Shown here piece by piece: positions 57,542 to 64,000 of a stretch of 64,000 nucleotides of DNA. Positions within the stretch are counted from its first letter, which is position 1; each line of letters starts with the position of its first letter. A program made the translations under genes and the position numbers. The notes below the pieces were generated by a model. The model made no database searches, was not told the origin of the DNA, and worked only from the letters and a program-made list of their open reading frames with translations. The stretch lies in the NCBI GenBank assembly GCA_945865485.1, contig CAMBEC010000006.1, forward strand, positions 53,334-117,333, in the 5' to 3' direction. The stretch is from Rickettsia typhi (GTDB lineage: Bacteria > Pseudomonadota > Alphaproteobacteria > Rickettsiales > Rickettsiaceae).

Positions 57542-58804
57542 ATGCTATTAATTTACATTTATAACGTAATCAATATTTTGCTTCTACCTTTATATATGGT
57601 ATTGATTTTTATAAGAATACTAAAAGCAAAAGATAATTGGATCTCATTTAAACAAAGATTAGGATTTACTTGCGCTCAAAGACTTCCAGGAAAACTCTTG
57701 TGGATACATGCTGCTAGTGTTGGCGAGTCGATGGTTGCAATAACTTTAATTAGAGCTCTATCTGTTTCATATCCTAAATATAACTTTCTAGTGACTACAG
57801 GAACTCTGTCGTCTGCACAAATCCTTGAAAAATCTCTCCCTCAAAATGCTACACATCAATTTACTCCTATAGATAATTTCCTTGTGGTTCGAAAATTTCT
57901 TAATCACTGGAAACCAGATCTTGGAATTTTTATCGAATCTGAGCTTTGGCCGTGCCTTATTACCGTAGCATCTAACAAGTGTAATTTAATGCTTGTTAAT
58001 GCAAGACTTTCTGATAAATCTTATAAACGGTGGCAAAGTAAAAAATGGCTTTTTAAATTGATTATAGATAGCTTTAAGAAAGTTATCGTACAAAGCAAAA
58101 CAGATTTATACAAATATCAACAGTTAGGTTGTAGTAATCCAATAAATCTTGGAAATTTAAAATTTGCAAACAAAGAGCTAGATGTTAATAAACAAACCCT
58201 TTTATCTTTAAAAAACTTATTAGGTGATAAAAAAATCTTTGTTGCTGCAAGCACACATAAGGAAGATGAAGATGTTACCTTGCAAATAATTACCAACTTT
58301 AAACAAGCTAAGATTAACTATTTTCCAATTATAGTTCTCAGGCATCCAGAAAGGAGAGATGAACTTGCTTCCCAGTGTCATAAACTCGGACTTAAATTTT
58401 CAATTAGGTCAAGTAGGCAGCTACCATTACTAGACGATGATTTGTTTATAGTTGATAGTTTTGGTGAATTGGGATTATTTTATAGCCTAGCTTTTATTGT
58501 TTTTGTAGGTGGATCGTTTAAACGCGGTGGACATAACCTAGTTGAACCAGCATATTTCGATAACATTATTTTACTCGGGCCGGATATGAGTAATTTCCAA
58601 AATATTGCTGAGGAAATGATCGAAAAACAGTCAGCAATTCAGATACATAATGCAGAAGAATTAGCCTTGAAAGTAAAATTTTTCCTTAACGAAGACAACG
58701 TGATAGAGGCCGATAAATACAGGAGAAATGCTCTTGAGTTTGTCAGCGATCGCAGAGAAACACTTAACAACTATTTAAGAGAGATAGGTAGGTTTTTGCA
58801 GTGA
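57542..58804 (+). CDS. waaA: 3-deoxy-D-manno-octulosonic acid transferase
   Basis: WaaA joins Kdo to lipid A at the inner face of the inner membrane. An N-terminal membrane helix is followed by LLWIHAASVGESMVAITLIR, with the catalytic Glu (about 61), then FIESELWPCLITVA, and the CMP-Kdo-binding FVGGSFKRGGHNLVEPAYF. The 420-residue length is normal. Its stop overlaps the lpxK GTG start (GTGA), so the two are translationally coupled. Confidence 0.94.
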   Translation: MLLIYIYNVINILLLPLYMVLIFIRILKAKDNWISFKQRLGFTCAQRLPGKLLWIHAASVGESMVAITLIRALSVSYPKYNFLVTTGTLSSAQILEKSLPQNATHQFTPIDNFLVVRKFLNHWKPDLGIFIESELWPCLITVASNKCNLMLVNARLSDKSYKRWQSKKWLFKLIIDSFKKVIVQSKTDLYKYQQLGCSNPINLGNLKFANKELDVNKQTLLSLKNLLGDKKIFVAASTHKEDEDVTLQIITNFKQAKINYFPIIVLRHPERRDELASQCHKLGLKFSIRSSRQLPLLDDDLFIVDSFGELGLFYSLAFIVFVGGSFKRGGHNLVEPAYFDNIILLGPDMSNFQNIAEEMIEKQSAIQIHNAEELALKVKFFLNEDNVIEADKYRRNALEFVSDRRETLNNYLREIGRFLQ

Positions 58805-59784
58805 TTAAACTCACATATCCGTCTTTTTGGTCTAAAAAAAATATCGTATCTTGGTTACTCATAGCTTTTTCATGGATATATCACCTTCTTGGAAGTTTGC
58901 GAAAACTACTAGTCAAACCAGTAAAACTTCCGTGCTTTGTTATTTGTGTAGGTAATATAAGTGTTGGGGGAACAGGCAAAACTCAACTAGTGGCTTGGCT
59001 TGCAAAAAACTTGCGTAAAAAAAACTGCAATTTCCTTATAGTTACAAAAGGTTATAACTCAAATTTACGTGGAGCTAAACTGGTCGAATCACTCGACCTA
59101 CCATCTGATGTTGGCGATGAATCAAAAATGCTAAGCGAATATGGACAAGTCCTAGCTGCCAAGTCCATAAAATATGCATTGCCTATAATTAACGACCTAA
59201 AGCCAGATGTTGTGATTTTCGATGATGGGATGCAAAATCCAGGTTTTTTCAAAGACTTATCTATAGTTGTTATAGATACGATTAGAAATATTGGTAACGG
59301 CAGGATTTTTCCTGCTGGCCCCTTGAGGGAAAGTGTACAATCTGCAATTAATAGGTCAGATATTGTTATCATGATTGGTAATGAATTATGCCCAAATTTC
59401 TCTTTAATCCAGACAATCACTTCAAGCAACAAACCTTTCTTTAAATCAAAAATTCAACTAGTCGGAAATATAGATACTAGTAAAAATTATTACGCCTTTA
59501 CTGCAATTGGGGATCCAGACCGGTTTTTTAGGTTACTAAACGAAAATGGCATTAATGTACTAGCAACCAAAGCCTTTCCAGATCACCATCATTACAGTAG
59601 AGAAGAAATCACTGCACTAGTTAAGGAAGCAGATAAACAAACTCTCTTCTTATTAACAACAAAAAAAGATTACGTAAAAATTTCAGATCATACTAAGATG
59701 CTATGTGCTGAAGTTACTTTAACTTTTGATAAGGAAGAAGAGTTATTCCAATTAATTTATGAAAAAATTAAAACATATACTTGA
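58801..59784 (+). CDS. lpxK: Tetraacyldisaccharide 4'-kinase
   Basis: LpxK phosphorylates the lipid A disaccharide to give lipid IVA. A short membrane helix at the start precedes the P-loop GNISVGGTGKTQLVAWL (about 51-67), and then DVVIFDDGMQNP, GRIFPAGPLRESV and FPDHHHYSREEI. The 327-residue length is normal. It begins with GTG overlapping waaA, and its end overlaps lpxL by 26 bases. Confidence 0.94.
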   Translation: MIKLTYPSFWSKKNIVSWLLIAFSWIYHLLGSLRKLLVKPVKLPCFVICVGNISVGGTGKTQLVAWLAKNLRKKNCNFLIVTKGYNSNLRGAKLVESLDLPSDVGDESKMLSEYGQVLAAKSIKYALPIINDLKPDVVIFDDGMQNPGFFKDLSIVVIDTIRNIGNGRIFPAGPLRESVQSAINRSDIVIMIGNELCPNFSLIQTITSSNKPFFKSKIQLVGNIDTSKNYYAFTAIGDPDRFFRLLNENGINVLATKAFPDHHHYSREEITALVKEADKQTLFLLTTKKDYVKISDHTKMLCAEVTLTFDKEEELFQLIYEKIKTYT

Positions 59785-60631
59785 GTATCTACTGTTTATA
59801 CTCTTAACAAGAACTTTAAGACTTTTGTCGGTGGATACTTCCGCATCTTTATGCAGCTTTATTGCAAAAAAAATTGGCCCATATCTTCGCGTAACTAAAA
59901 CTGCTCGTAAAAATCTAAAAAGAGTATACGGCAATGAGGCAGATATCGAAAAAGTCATAAACGATCTCTGGGATAATTACGGCAGATATATTGGTGAATT
60001 TCCATTTATTAATGTTTTAGATTCATCGGAACTTGATAAAAGAGTCAAAGTTATAGGCCTTGAAAAAGTTGCAGCCTTCAAAAAGGCAAATCAACCATTT
60101 ATATTATTTTTAGGTCATCAAGCTAACTGGGATTTTGTTATTCGGAAAATAAATGATATTTATCCAAAATTTGGTATCGCTTACAGAAAAGCAAATAACC
60201 CCTATGTAGACCGAGAGATTCTTAAAGAACGTGAAAATGATCAACACATCACGATGATTGCCAAAGGACCATCTGGTGCGAAGTCTATTATCAAGGCTAT
60301 AAAATCTGGTGCATCCCTTGCAATGTTGGTTGATCAAAAAATGAATAATGGAATCGAAGTACCATTTTTTGGATTTCCAGCAATGACCGCCCCAGCTCTA
60401 GCAAAGATAAGTCTACAGTATAAATATCCGATTGTTCCACTGCAAATAGTACGCATCGGGAAAAGTAGCTATTTTGAGCTAATACTCCATGATCCACTGA
60501 AACCTTTAATAGACAAAGATATTGAAAAAAGTTGTTATAATATCATGCTAGAAATAAACAAAATTCTTGAGCAGTGGATTAGAGAGAAGCCTGAGCAATG
60601 GTTTTGGTTTCATAATAGATGGAAAAATTAG
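59759..60631 (+). CDS. lpxL: Lipid A biosynthesis lauroyl acyltransferase (LpxL/LpxM family)
   Basis: This enzyme adds a secondary acyl chain from acyl-ACP to Kdo-lipid A. The HX4D catalytic motif is in FLGHQANWDF (His120, Asp125). An N-terminal membrane helix, GAKSIIKAIKSGASLAMLVD, and the ending PEQWFWFHNRWKN are typical. The 290-residue length is normal. I cannot tell whether it adds the first or second secondary chain; it is the only such gene here. It ends the lipid A cluster. Confidence 0.88.
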   Translation: MKKLKHILEYLLFILLTRTLRLLSVDTSASLCSFIAKKIGPYLRVTKTARKNLKRVYGNEADIEKVINDLWDNYGRYIGEFPFINVLDSSELDKRVKVIGLEKVAAFKKANQPFILFLGHQANWDFVIRKINDIYPKFGIAYRKANNPYVDREILKERENDQHITMIAKGPSGAKSIIKAIKSGASLAMLVDQKMNNGIEVPFFGFPAMTAPALAKISLQYKYPIVPLQIVRIGKSSYFELILHDPLKPLIDKDIEKSCYNIMLEINKILEQWIREKPEQWFWFHNRWKN

Positions 60632-60730
60632 AATTTTTATAACCGAATTAATAGTATCCATAATTAATTCGGAACTTAATTAATTAATCCCAACTATGGA
60701 TAAGATAAATATTAGATTTAGTTGTGTCCG

Positions 60731-60932
60731 GCAAGAAATATAGTCATATCGGGCTTGATCGGGTATCTTCTTATCTACCGTCATGCTGAACTCATTGGGC
60801 TTCGCATGTCTCTTCGGCCAAGTAATCTTCTCCTATCTCATGAGATACTGAAGTAAATTCAGGATCTCAGTGCGTACAGCAAGTCCCAGTATAAAACCAT
60901 ACGACTCTATTCCTTATCCATAATTCAGGTTA
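60731..60932 (+). repeat. 202-bp dispersed intergenic repeat, copy B
   Basis: Same length and orientation as copy A at 36528-36729, starting GCAAGAAA and ending TTCAGGTTA. Copy B has lost some of the palindrome symmetry (ATCGGG in place of ACCGGG), so copy A is closer to the ancestral hairpins. Confidence 0.85.
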
Positions 60933-61022
60933 CTTACTATGCGGGATTGTTATCGTTATCCATTACTTCAATAGGAGTAGTCGTTGTCTTATACACCCAA
61001 CAATTAACAAAATAAAGGTGAA

Positions 61023-61108
61023 CTATGGACAGTTGATTAGAGAAACTGCGGAGCCTAGGTTGCTTAGGTGAGCAACAGCCGACACTTTCCTAAATTGACT
61101 GTTTATAG
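61023..61108. other. Long imperfect hairpin, possible structured RNA or palindromic element
   Basis: CTATGGACAGTTGATT (61023-61038) pairs over all 16 positions with AATTGACTGTTTATAG (61093-61108), counting four G-U pairs. Inside, AGAGAAACTGCGG pairs in part with CCGACACTTTCCT, and the tip is GTTGCT-TAGGTG-AGCAAC. The molecule would be an 86-nt rod-like hairpin on the plus strand. It lacks the GGAAGGAAGCAGCC core of SRP RNA and does not fit a tRNA. Confidence 0.3.
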
Positions 61109-61165
61109 CTCAAGTTAAGAAACTATAGTGAGTAGTATTGGGGAATATAATTTCAAACAAGTTGA

Positions 61166-61200
61166 AAAAAAAGCGCCCTATAAGTAAAGGCGCTTTTTTT
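61166..61200. terminator. Strong terminator after rpsT
   Basis: AAAAAAAGCGCC (61166-61177) pairs with GGCGCTTTTTTT (61189-61200), with an 11-base loop. It lies 55 bases past the rpsT stop on the minus strand and reads equally well from the plus strand. Confidence 0.85.
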
Positions 61201-61255
61201 ATTACAAATTTTAGTTCTCTATAATTTCTTCTTTTGTCTACCTACAAGCTCTTTT

Positions 61256-61639
61256 TTATTCAGATACTTTTACAGCTGCTTTTTTAACTGTACTCGCCTT
61301 TTTCGTTGCAGACTTTTTTGCTGCAGCGGTAGCGCTTGGCTTAGTAGTTATAGTTTTTTTAGCTTCTTGTGGATTGAGCACGAGGTCTTTTACTCTAGCA
61401 CTTAAGCGACTTACTTTTCTTGAAGCAGTATTTTTTTGGATTAGCTTACAAGCAACTCCTCTCATAATTTCTGATTGAGCAACTATCAAGGCTTTTTTTG
61501 CCTCTTCAGGTGAACCAGAGTCAACAGCCGCTAATACTTTTTTGATATATGTCTTAATACGACTTTTTCTGTTCTTATTTACTTCTGTATTGCGCTCAGT
61601 TTTTCTAATCGCTTTTTTGGTTGAAGAGTGATTTGCCAT
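61256..61639 (-). CDS. rpsT: 30S ribosomal protein S20, extended
   Basis: The first 90 residues are S20: MANHSSTKKAIRKTERNTEV and IMRGVACKLIQKNTASRKVS, a helical protein that binds the 5' domain of 16S rRNA. A tail of about 37 Ala/Lys/Thr-rich residues (AAAKKSATKKASTVKKAAVK) follows, making 127 residues against the usual 85-95. It sits 18 bases downstream of rplQ, so it is probably read with the large ribosomal operon; in most bacteria rpsT is a separate locus. A strong terminator follows. Confidence 0.92.
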   Translation of the reverse strand: MANHSSTKKAIRKTERNTEVNKNRKSRIKTYIKKVLAAVDSGSPEEAKKALIVAQSEIMRGVACKLIQKNTASRKVSRLSARVKDLVLNPQEAKKTITTKPSATAAAKKSATKKASTVKKAAVKVSE

Positions 61640-61657
61640 AAATTAAAAACCTTATCC

Positions 61658-62071
61658 TTAAATTTCTTGTTCTGTATCGTCTATTACTGGAGTCATACAA
61701 CCTTTTGCACTTACATCTCTGTCAACAAACTCAATATATGCAACTGGTGCTCTATCACCATATCTAAATCCTGCTTTAATCACTCTTGTGTATCCACCAG
61801 GGCGCTCTTTATACCTTGTGGCCAGGATTGACATCAATTTTTCTGCAGCAACTATATCTCTAATGCGTGAGATTATATCCCTTCTCGCAGCTAAAGTACC
61901 ATTTCTGGCTTTAGTAACTAACCTTTCTACAATCGGTCTCAAAGCCTTTGCTTTTGGTAAAGTCGTTTTTATCTGCTCATTCATAATTAACGCTGTCGCC
62001 ATGTTGGCGAACATAGCTTTCCTATGAGAAGACGTTCTATTTAACTTTGATCCTTTTATTTTATGACGCAT
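61658..62071 (-). CDS. rplQ: 50S ribosomal protein L17
   Basis: L17 surrounds the exit tunnel of the large subunit. The opening [20 protein letters not shown] and [20 protein letters not shown], then [20 protein letters not shown], are diagnostic. The 137-residue length is normal. It follows rpoA by 52 bases, as in most bacteria. Confidence 0.96.
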   Translation of the reverse strand: MRHKIKGSKLNRTSSHRKAMFANMATALIMNEQIKTTLPKAKALRPIVERLVTKARNGTLAARRDIISRIRDIVAAEKLMSILATRYKERPGGYTRVIKAGFRYGDRAPVAYIEFVDRDVSAKGCMTPVIDDTEQEI

Positions 62072-62123
62072 TTTTACTACCTAAAATTCCAACTTATTTA
62101 GTCATCTCTTGAGAAAATATATC

Positions 62124-63143
62124 TCAATAAGAATCTTCATATTTCTTTGCTAACTCTTCAATATTCTCTGGCGGCCACCCACTGACTTCCATACCAAATT
62201 TAAGCTTAAATTTTTCTAAGACGTCTTTAATTTCGTTTAGTGATTTTCTACCAAAGTTTTGAGTACGTAACATCTCAGCTTCAGTTTTATTAACTAGATC
62301 ACCAATATACACAATATTATCATTCTGTAGACAATTTCTTGACCTAACTGACAACTCAAGCTCATCAACTTTCTTAAGAAGGATTGGATTATATTCAAGC
62401 TCTTCTTTTGTTTCGTGTTTTTCTTCTTCTACTTCTTCGAAGGTAATAAATAATTGTAACTGATCTTGTAAGATTCTAGCAGATAAAGCAATTGCCATCT
62501 CAGGACTAATTGTACCATCTGTTTCAACATTCATTATTAGCTTGTCATAATCTGTGATTTGACCAACACGAGTATCTTCAACCTTGTAAGAAACTTTCTT
62601 AACTGGGCTAAATAATGCATCAATTGCTATAACTCCAATAGGAAGATCTTTCATTTTACCATTACCGGCTGGAACATAGCCCTTACCAGTTTCACAGTAT
62701 AATTCCATCTCAAACTCAACATCTTTGGACAACGTACAAATCATTTGGTCTGGATTTAAAATTTCCACATCTGATCCAGATTCGATCATACCAGCGGTAA
62801 CAACACAAGGCCCCTTTGCATTAATACGCAAAGTTTTTTTGTCAGACGAATGAATCTTAACTGCAACTTTCTTAAGGTTAAGAATTATATCGATTAAATC
62901 TTCTTTCACCCCAGATTTTGCTGAAAATTCATGTACTACTCCAGGAATCTTAACTGCTGTAATCGCAGCTCCTTGAAGAGATGAAAGTAACACTCGGCGA
63001 AGAGCGTTACCAATAGTCAAACCAAAACCACGCTCAAGCGGTTCTATAATGATATTAGCGATGTTATTATCATCATTCTTACCATCATACGTAATTTTTG
63101 ACGGTTTAATCAATGAACTCCAGTTTTTATTCAATGATAACAT
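62124..63143 (-). CDS. rpoA: DNA-directed RNA polymerase alpha subunit
   Basis: The N-terminal assembly domain (about 1-230) contains [20 protein letters not shown] and [20 protein letters not shown], which nucleate polymerase assembly. A linker leads to the C-terminal domain (about 255-325; [20 protein letters not shown], then [13 protein letters not shown]), which contacts UP elements and activators. The 339-residue length is normal. It lies between rpsK and rplQ in the usual alpha-operon order. Confidence 0.97.
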   Translation of the reverse strand: MLSLNKNWSSLIKPSKITYDGKNDDNNIANIIIEPLERGFGLTIGNALRRVLLSSLQGAAITAVKIPGVVHEFSAKSGVKEDLIDIILNLKKVAVKIHSSDKKTLRINAKGPCVVTAGMIESGSDVEILNPDQMICTLSKDVEFEMELYCETGKGYVPAGNGKMKDLPIGVIAIDALFSPVKKVSYKVEDTRVGQITDYDKLIMNVETDGTISPEMAIALSARILQDQLQLFITFEEVEEEKHETKEELEYNPILLKKVDELELSVRSRNCLQNDNIVYIGDLVNKTEAEMLRTQNFGRKSLNEIKDVLEKFKLKFGMEVSGWPPENIEELAKKYEDSY

Positions 63144-63169
63144 AATATGTCTTTCCTTAAAATCTACAC

Positions 63170-63553
63170 TTATACTCTTCTTCTCTTAGGAGGTCTCACA
63201 CCATTATGAGCTACACCTGATACATCTGTTATAGAGGTTACTACAAAATTCTGGCTAAACACCGCTCTCATCGCCGACTCTCTCTGAGAACCAGCCCCCT
63301 TAATTCTTATTGAAACAGTTTTTAGCCCGTGCTCTTTTGCCTCTTCTGCAACTTTATCAACCGTAATCTGAGCTGCATAAGGAGTAGCCTTTTTAGCCCC
63401 CTTAAATCCATGCGAACCAGCAGTAGAAATAGCAATAACATTACCCTGAGTATCAGTAACTGTAACTATGGTATTATTAAAAGTTGCTTTAATATGAACA
63501 ATACCTAAGCTAATATTTTTCTTTTTCTTTTTGGATTTATTTATTGGACTCAT
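63170..63553 (-). CDS. rpsK: 30S ribosomal protein S11
   Basis: S11 is part of the platform near the mRNA exit. [20 protein letters not shown], the [19 protein letters not shown] region and the basic ending [11 protein letters not shown] are diagnostic. The 127-residue length is normal. It lies 15 bases downstream of rpsM and 26 bases upstream of rpoA. Confidence 0.97.
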   Translation of the reverse strand: MSPINKSKKKKKNISLGIVHIKATFNNTIVTVTDTQGNVIAISTAGSHGFKGAKKATPYAAQITVDKVAEEAKEHGLKTVSIRIKGAGSQRESAMRAVFSQNFVVTSITDVSGVAHNGVRPPKRRRV

Positions 63554-63568
63554 TATTTTATCCTTAAA

Positions 63569-63937
63569 TTATTTTTTCTTACCAGCAATTGCAACGGCCT
63601 TACCTTTTCTTGTTCTTGCGTTAGAATGCGTATTCTGACCACGAACCGGTAATCTTCTGATATGCCTTAAACCTTGATAGTTACGAATATCTTTCTTTTT
63701 CTTGATATTCAAACTTACTTCTCTCCTAAGGTCGCCTTCTACCTGGAAATTCTTATCAATTTCATTCCTAAGTAAAACAAGCTCATTATCATCAAGATCC
63801 TTTACCCTTTTGCTCTCAGAAATATTTGTGTTTTTACATATATTTCTAGAGGCAGTAAGCCCTATACCATAAATATATGTCAAACTAATCACCAATCTTT
63901 TATTCGGTGGAATATTTACACCTGCAATCCTTGCCAC
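63569..63937 (-). CDS. rpsM: 30S ribosomal protein S13
   Basis: S13 sits in the head of the small subunit and contacts the P-site tRNA and L5. [34 protein letters not shown] and the ending [20 protein letters not shown] are diagnostic. The 122-residue length is complete. About 60 non-coding bases follow to the window edge, and the upstream operon genes lie outside. Confidence 0.97.
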   Translation of the reverse strand: MARIAGVNIPPNKRLVISLTYIYGIGLTASRNICKNTNISESKRVKDLDDNELVLLRNEIDKNFQVEGDLRREVSLNIKKKKDIRNYQGLRHIRRLPVRGQNTHSNARTRKGKAVAIAGKKK

Positions 63938-64000
63938 AAAAACTCTCCAATTTTATAAAAAATAATTAGAATCAGAATAATATAAAAATATTCAACAAAG

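Larger units (their letters stand above)
60632..61165. other. Intergenic region with repeat and hairpin
   Basis: Between lpxL and rpsT. It contains copy B of the 202-bp repeat, a long imperfect hairpin (61023-61108) and finally the rpsT terminator. No protein gene was found. Confidence 0.6.

Noticed and set aside
61023..61108. SRP (4.5S) RNA or tRNA
   Set aside because: The hairpin size is about right for SRP RNA, but the invariant GGAAGGAAGCAGCC core is missing, and no cloverleaf or TTCRANNC arm is present.

Overview
The window is AT-rich DNA from an alphaproteobacterium of the order Rickettsiales, most likely an obligate intracellular bacterium of the Rickettsiaceae (a Rickettsia or Candidatus Megaira-like endosymbiont). 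This is an inference. It rests on the giant NAD-glutamate dehydrogenase, a PleD-type GGDEF protein, a retropepsin-like protease resembling rickettsial APRc, a two-cysteine DksA, a CarD regulator, short palindromic repeats of the kind seen in rickettsial intergenic DNA, and several host-interaction-type proteins (ankyrin, LRR, a giant multidomain protein). No rRNA, tRNA, CRISPR array, prophage or intact insertion sequence was found.

Layout. 1-2.0 kb: the 3' end of pleD, a 34-residue lysine-rich gene and the retropepsin-like protease. 2.2-7.4 kb: a 1730-residue protein of unknown function with repeats, a protease-like His/Cys pair and a macrodomain-like segment. 7.5-13.2 kb (minus): zapA, a coiled-coil gene, a RodZ-like gene and NAD-GDH, all overlapping. 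13.4-16.2 kb (plus): mnmE, xerC, dksA. 16.3-18.3 kb: a small membrane protein and an ankyrin protein. 18.3-23.4 kb (minus): dacB, an MFS transporter, an XRE regulator, lnt. 23.5-24.9 kb: fabI and a DUF4345 protein. 24.9-32.9 kb (minus): an LRR protein, a polytopic GT-C-like protein, secD, yajC, an MsbA-like exporter and a response regulator with a degenerate receiver. 33.1-34.5 kb: rpsF-rpsR-rplI. 34.5-37.3 kb: a decayed region with an IS6-family relic, a glycine-rich tandem-repeat membrane protein, a 202-bp repeat and a DUF924 gene. 37.5-43.2 kb: carD, ftsK, an unknown gene, a signal-peptide methyltransferase and def. 43.4-47.7 kb: a beta-barrel protein, then recA-fabG-acpP-fabF (minus). 47.9-52.8 kb: iscX, then the overlapping nadC-ligA-aminopeptidase run. 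53.0-55.5 kb (minus): a TPR-methyltransferase, mlaA, mlaC. 55.6-60.6 kb (plus): aspC and a lipid A/Kdo cluster (DUF374 acyltransferase, waaA, lpxK, lpxL). 60.6-64.0 kb: a second repeat copy, then the end of the large ribosomal operon (rpsM-rpsK-rpoA-rplQ) followed by rpsT.

Much of the gene content is envelope biology. Fatty-acid synthesis (fabI, fabG, acpP, fabF) supplies acyl chains. LpxK, LpxL, WaaA and the MsbA-like transporter make and flip Kdo-lipid A. MlaA/MlaC keep outer-membrane lipid asymmetry, Lnt matures lipoproteins, SecD/YajC assist secretion, and DacB edits peptidoglycan. The accessory genes (giant protein, ankyrin, LRR, glycine-rich repeat protein, 319-residue protein) are each isolated between housekeeping genes and are the best candidates for secreted effectors or other lineage-specific functions.
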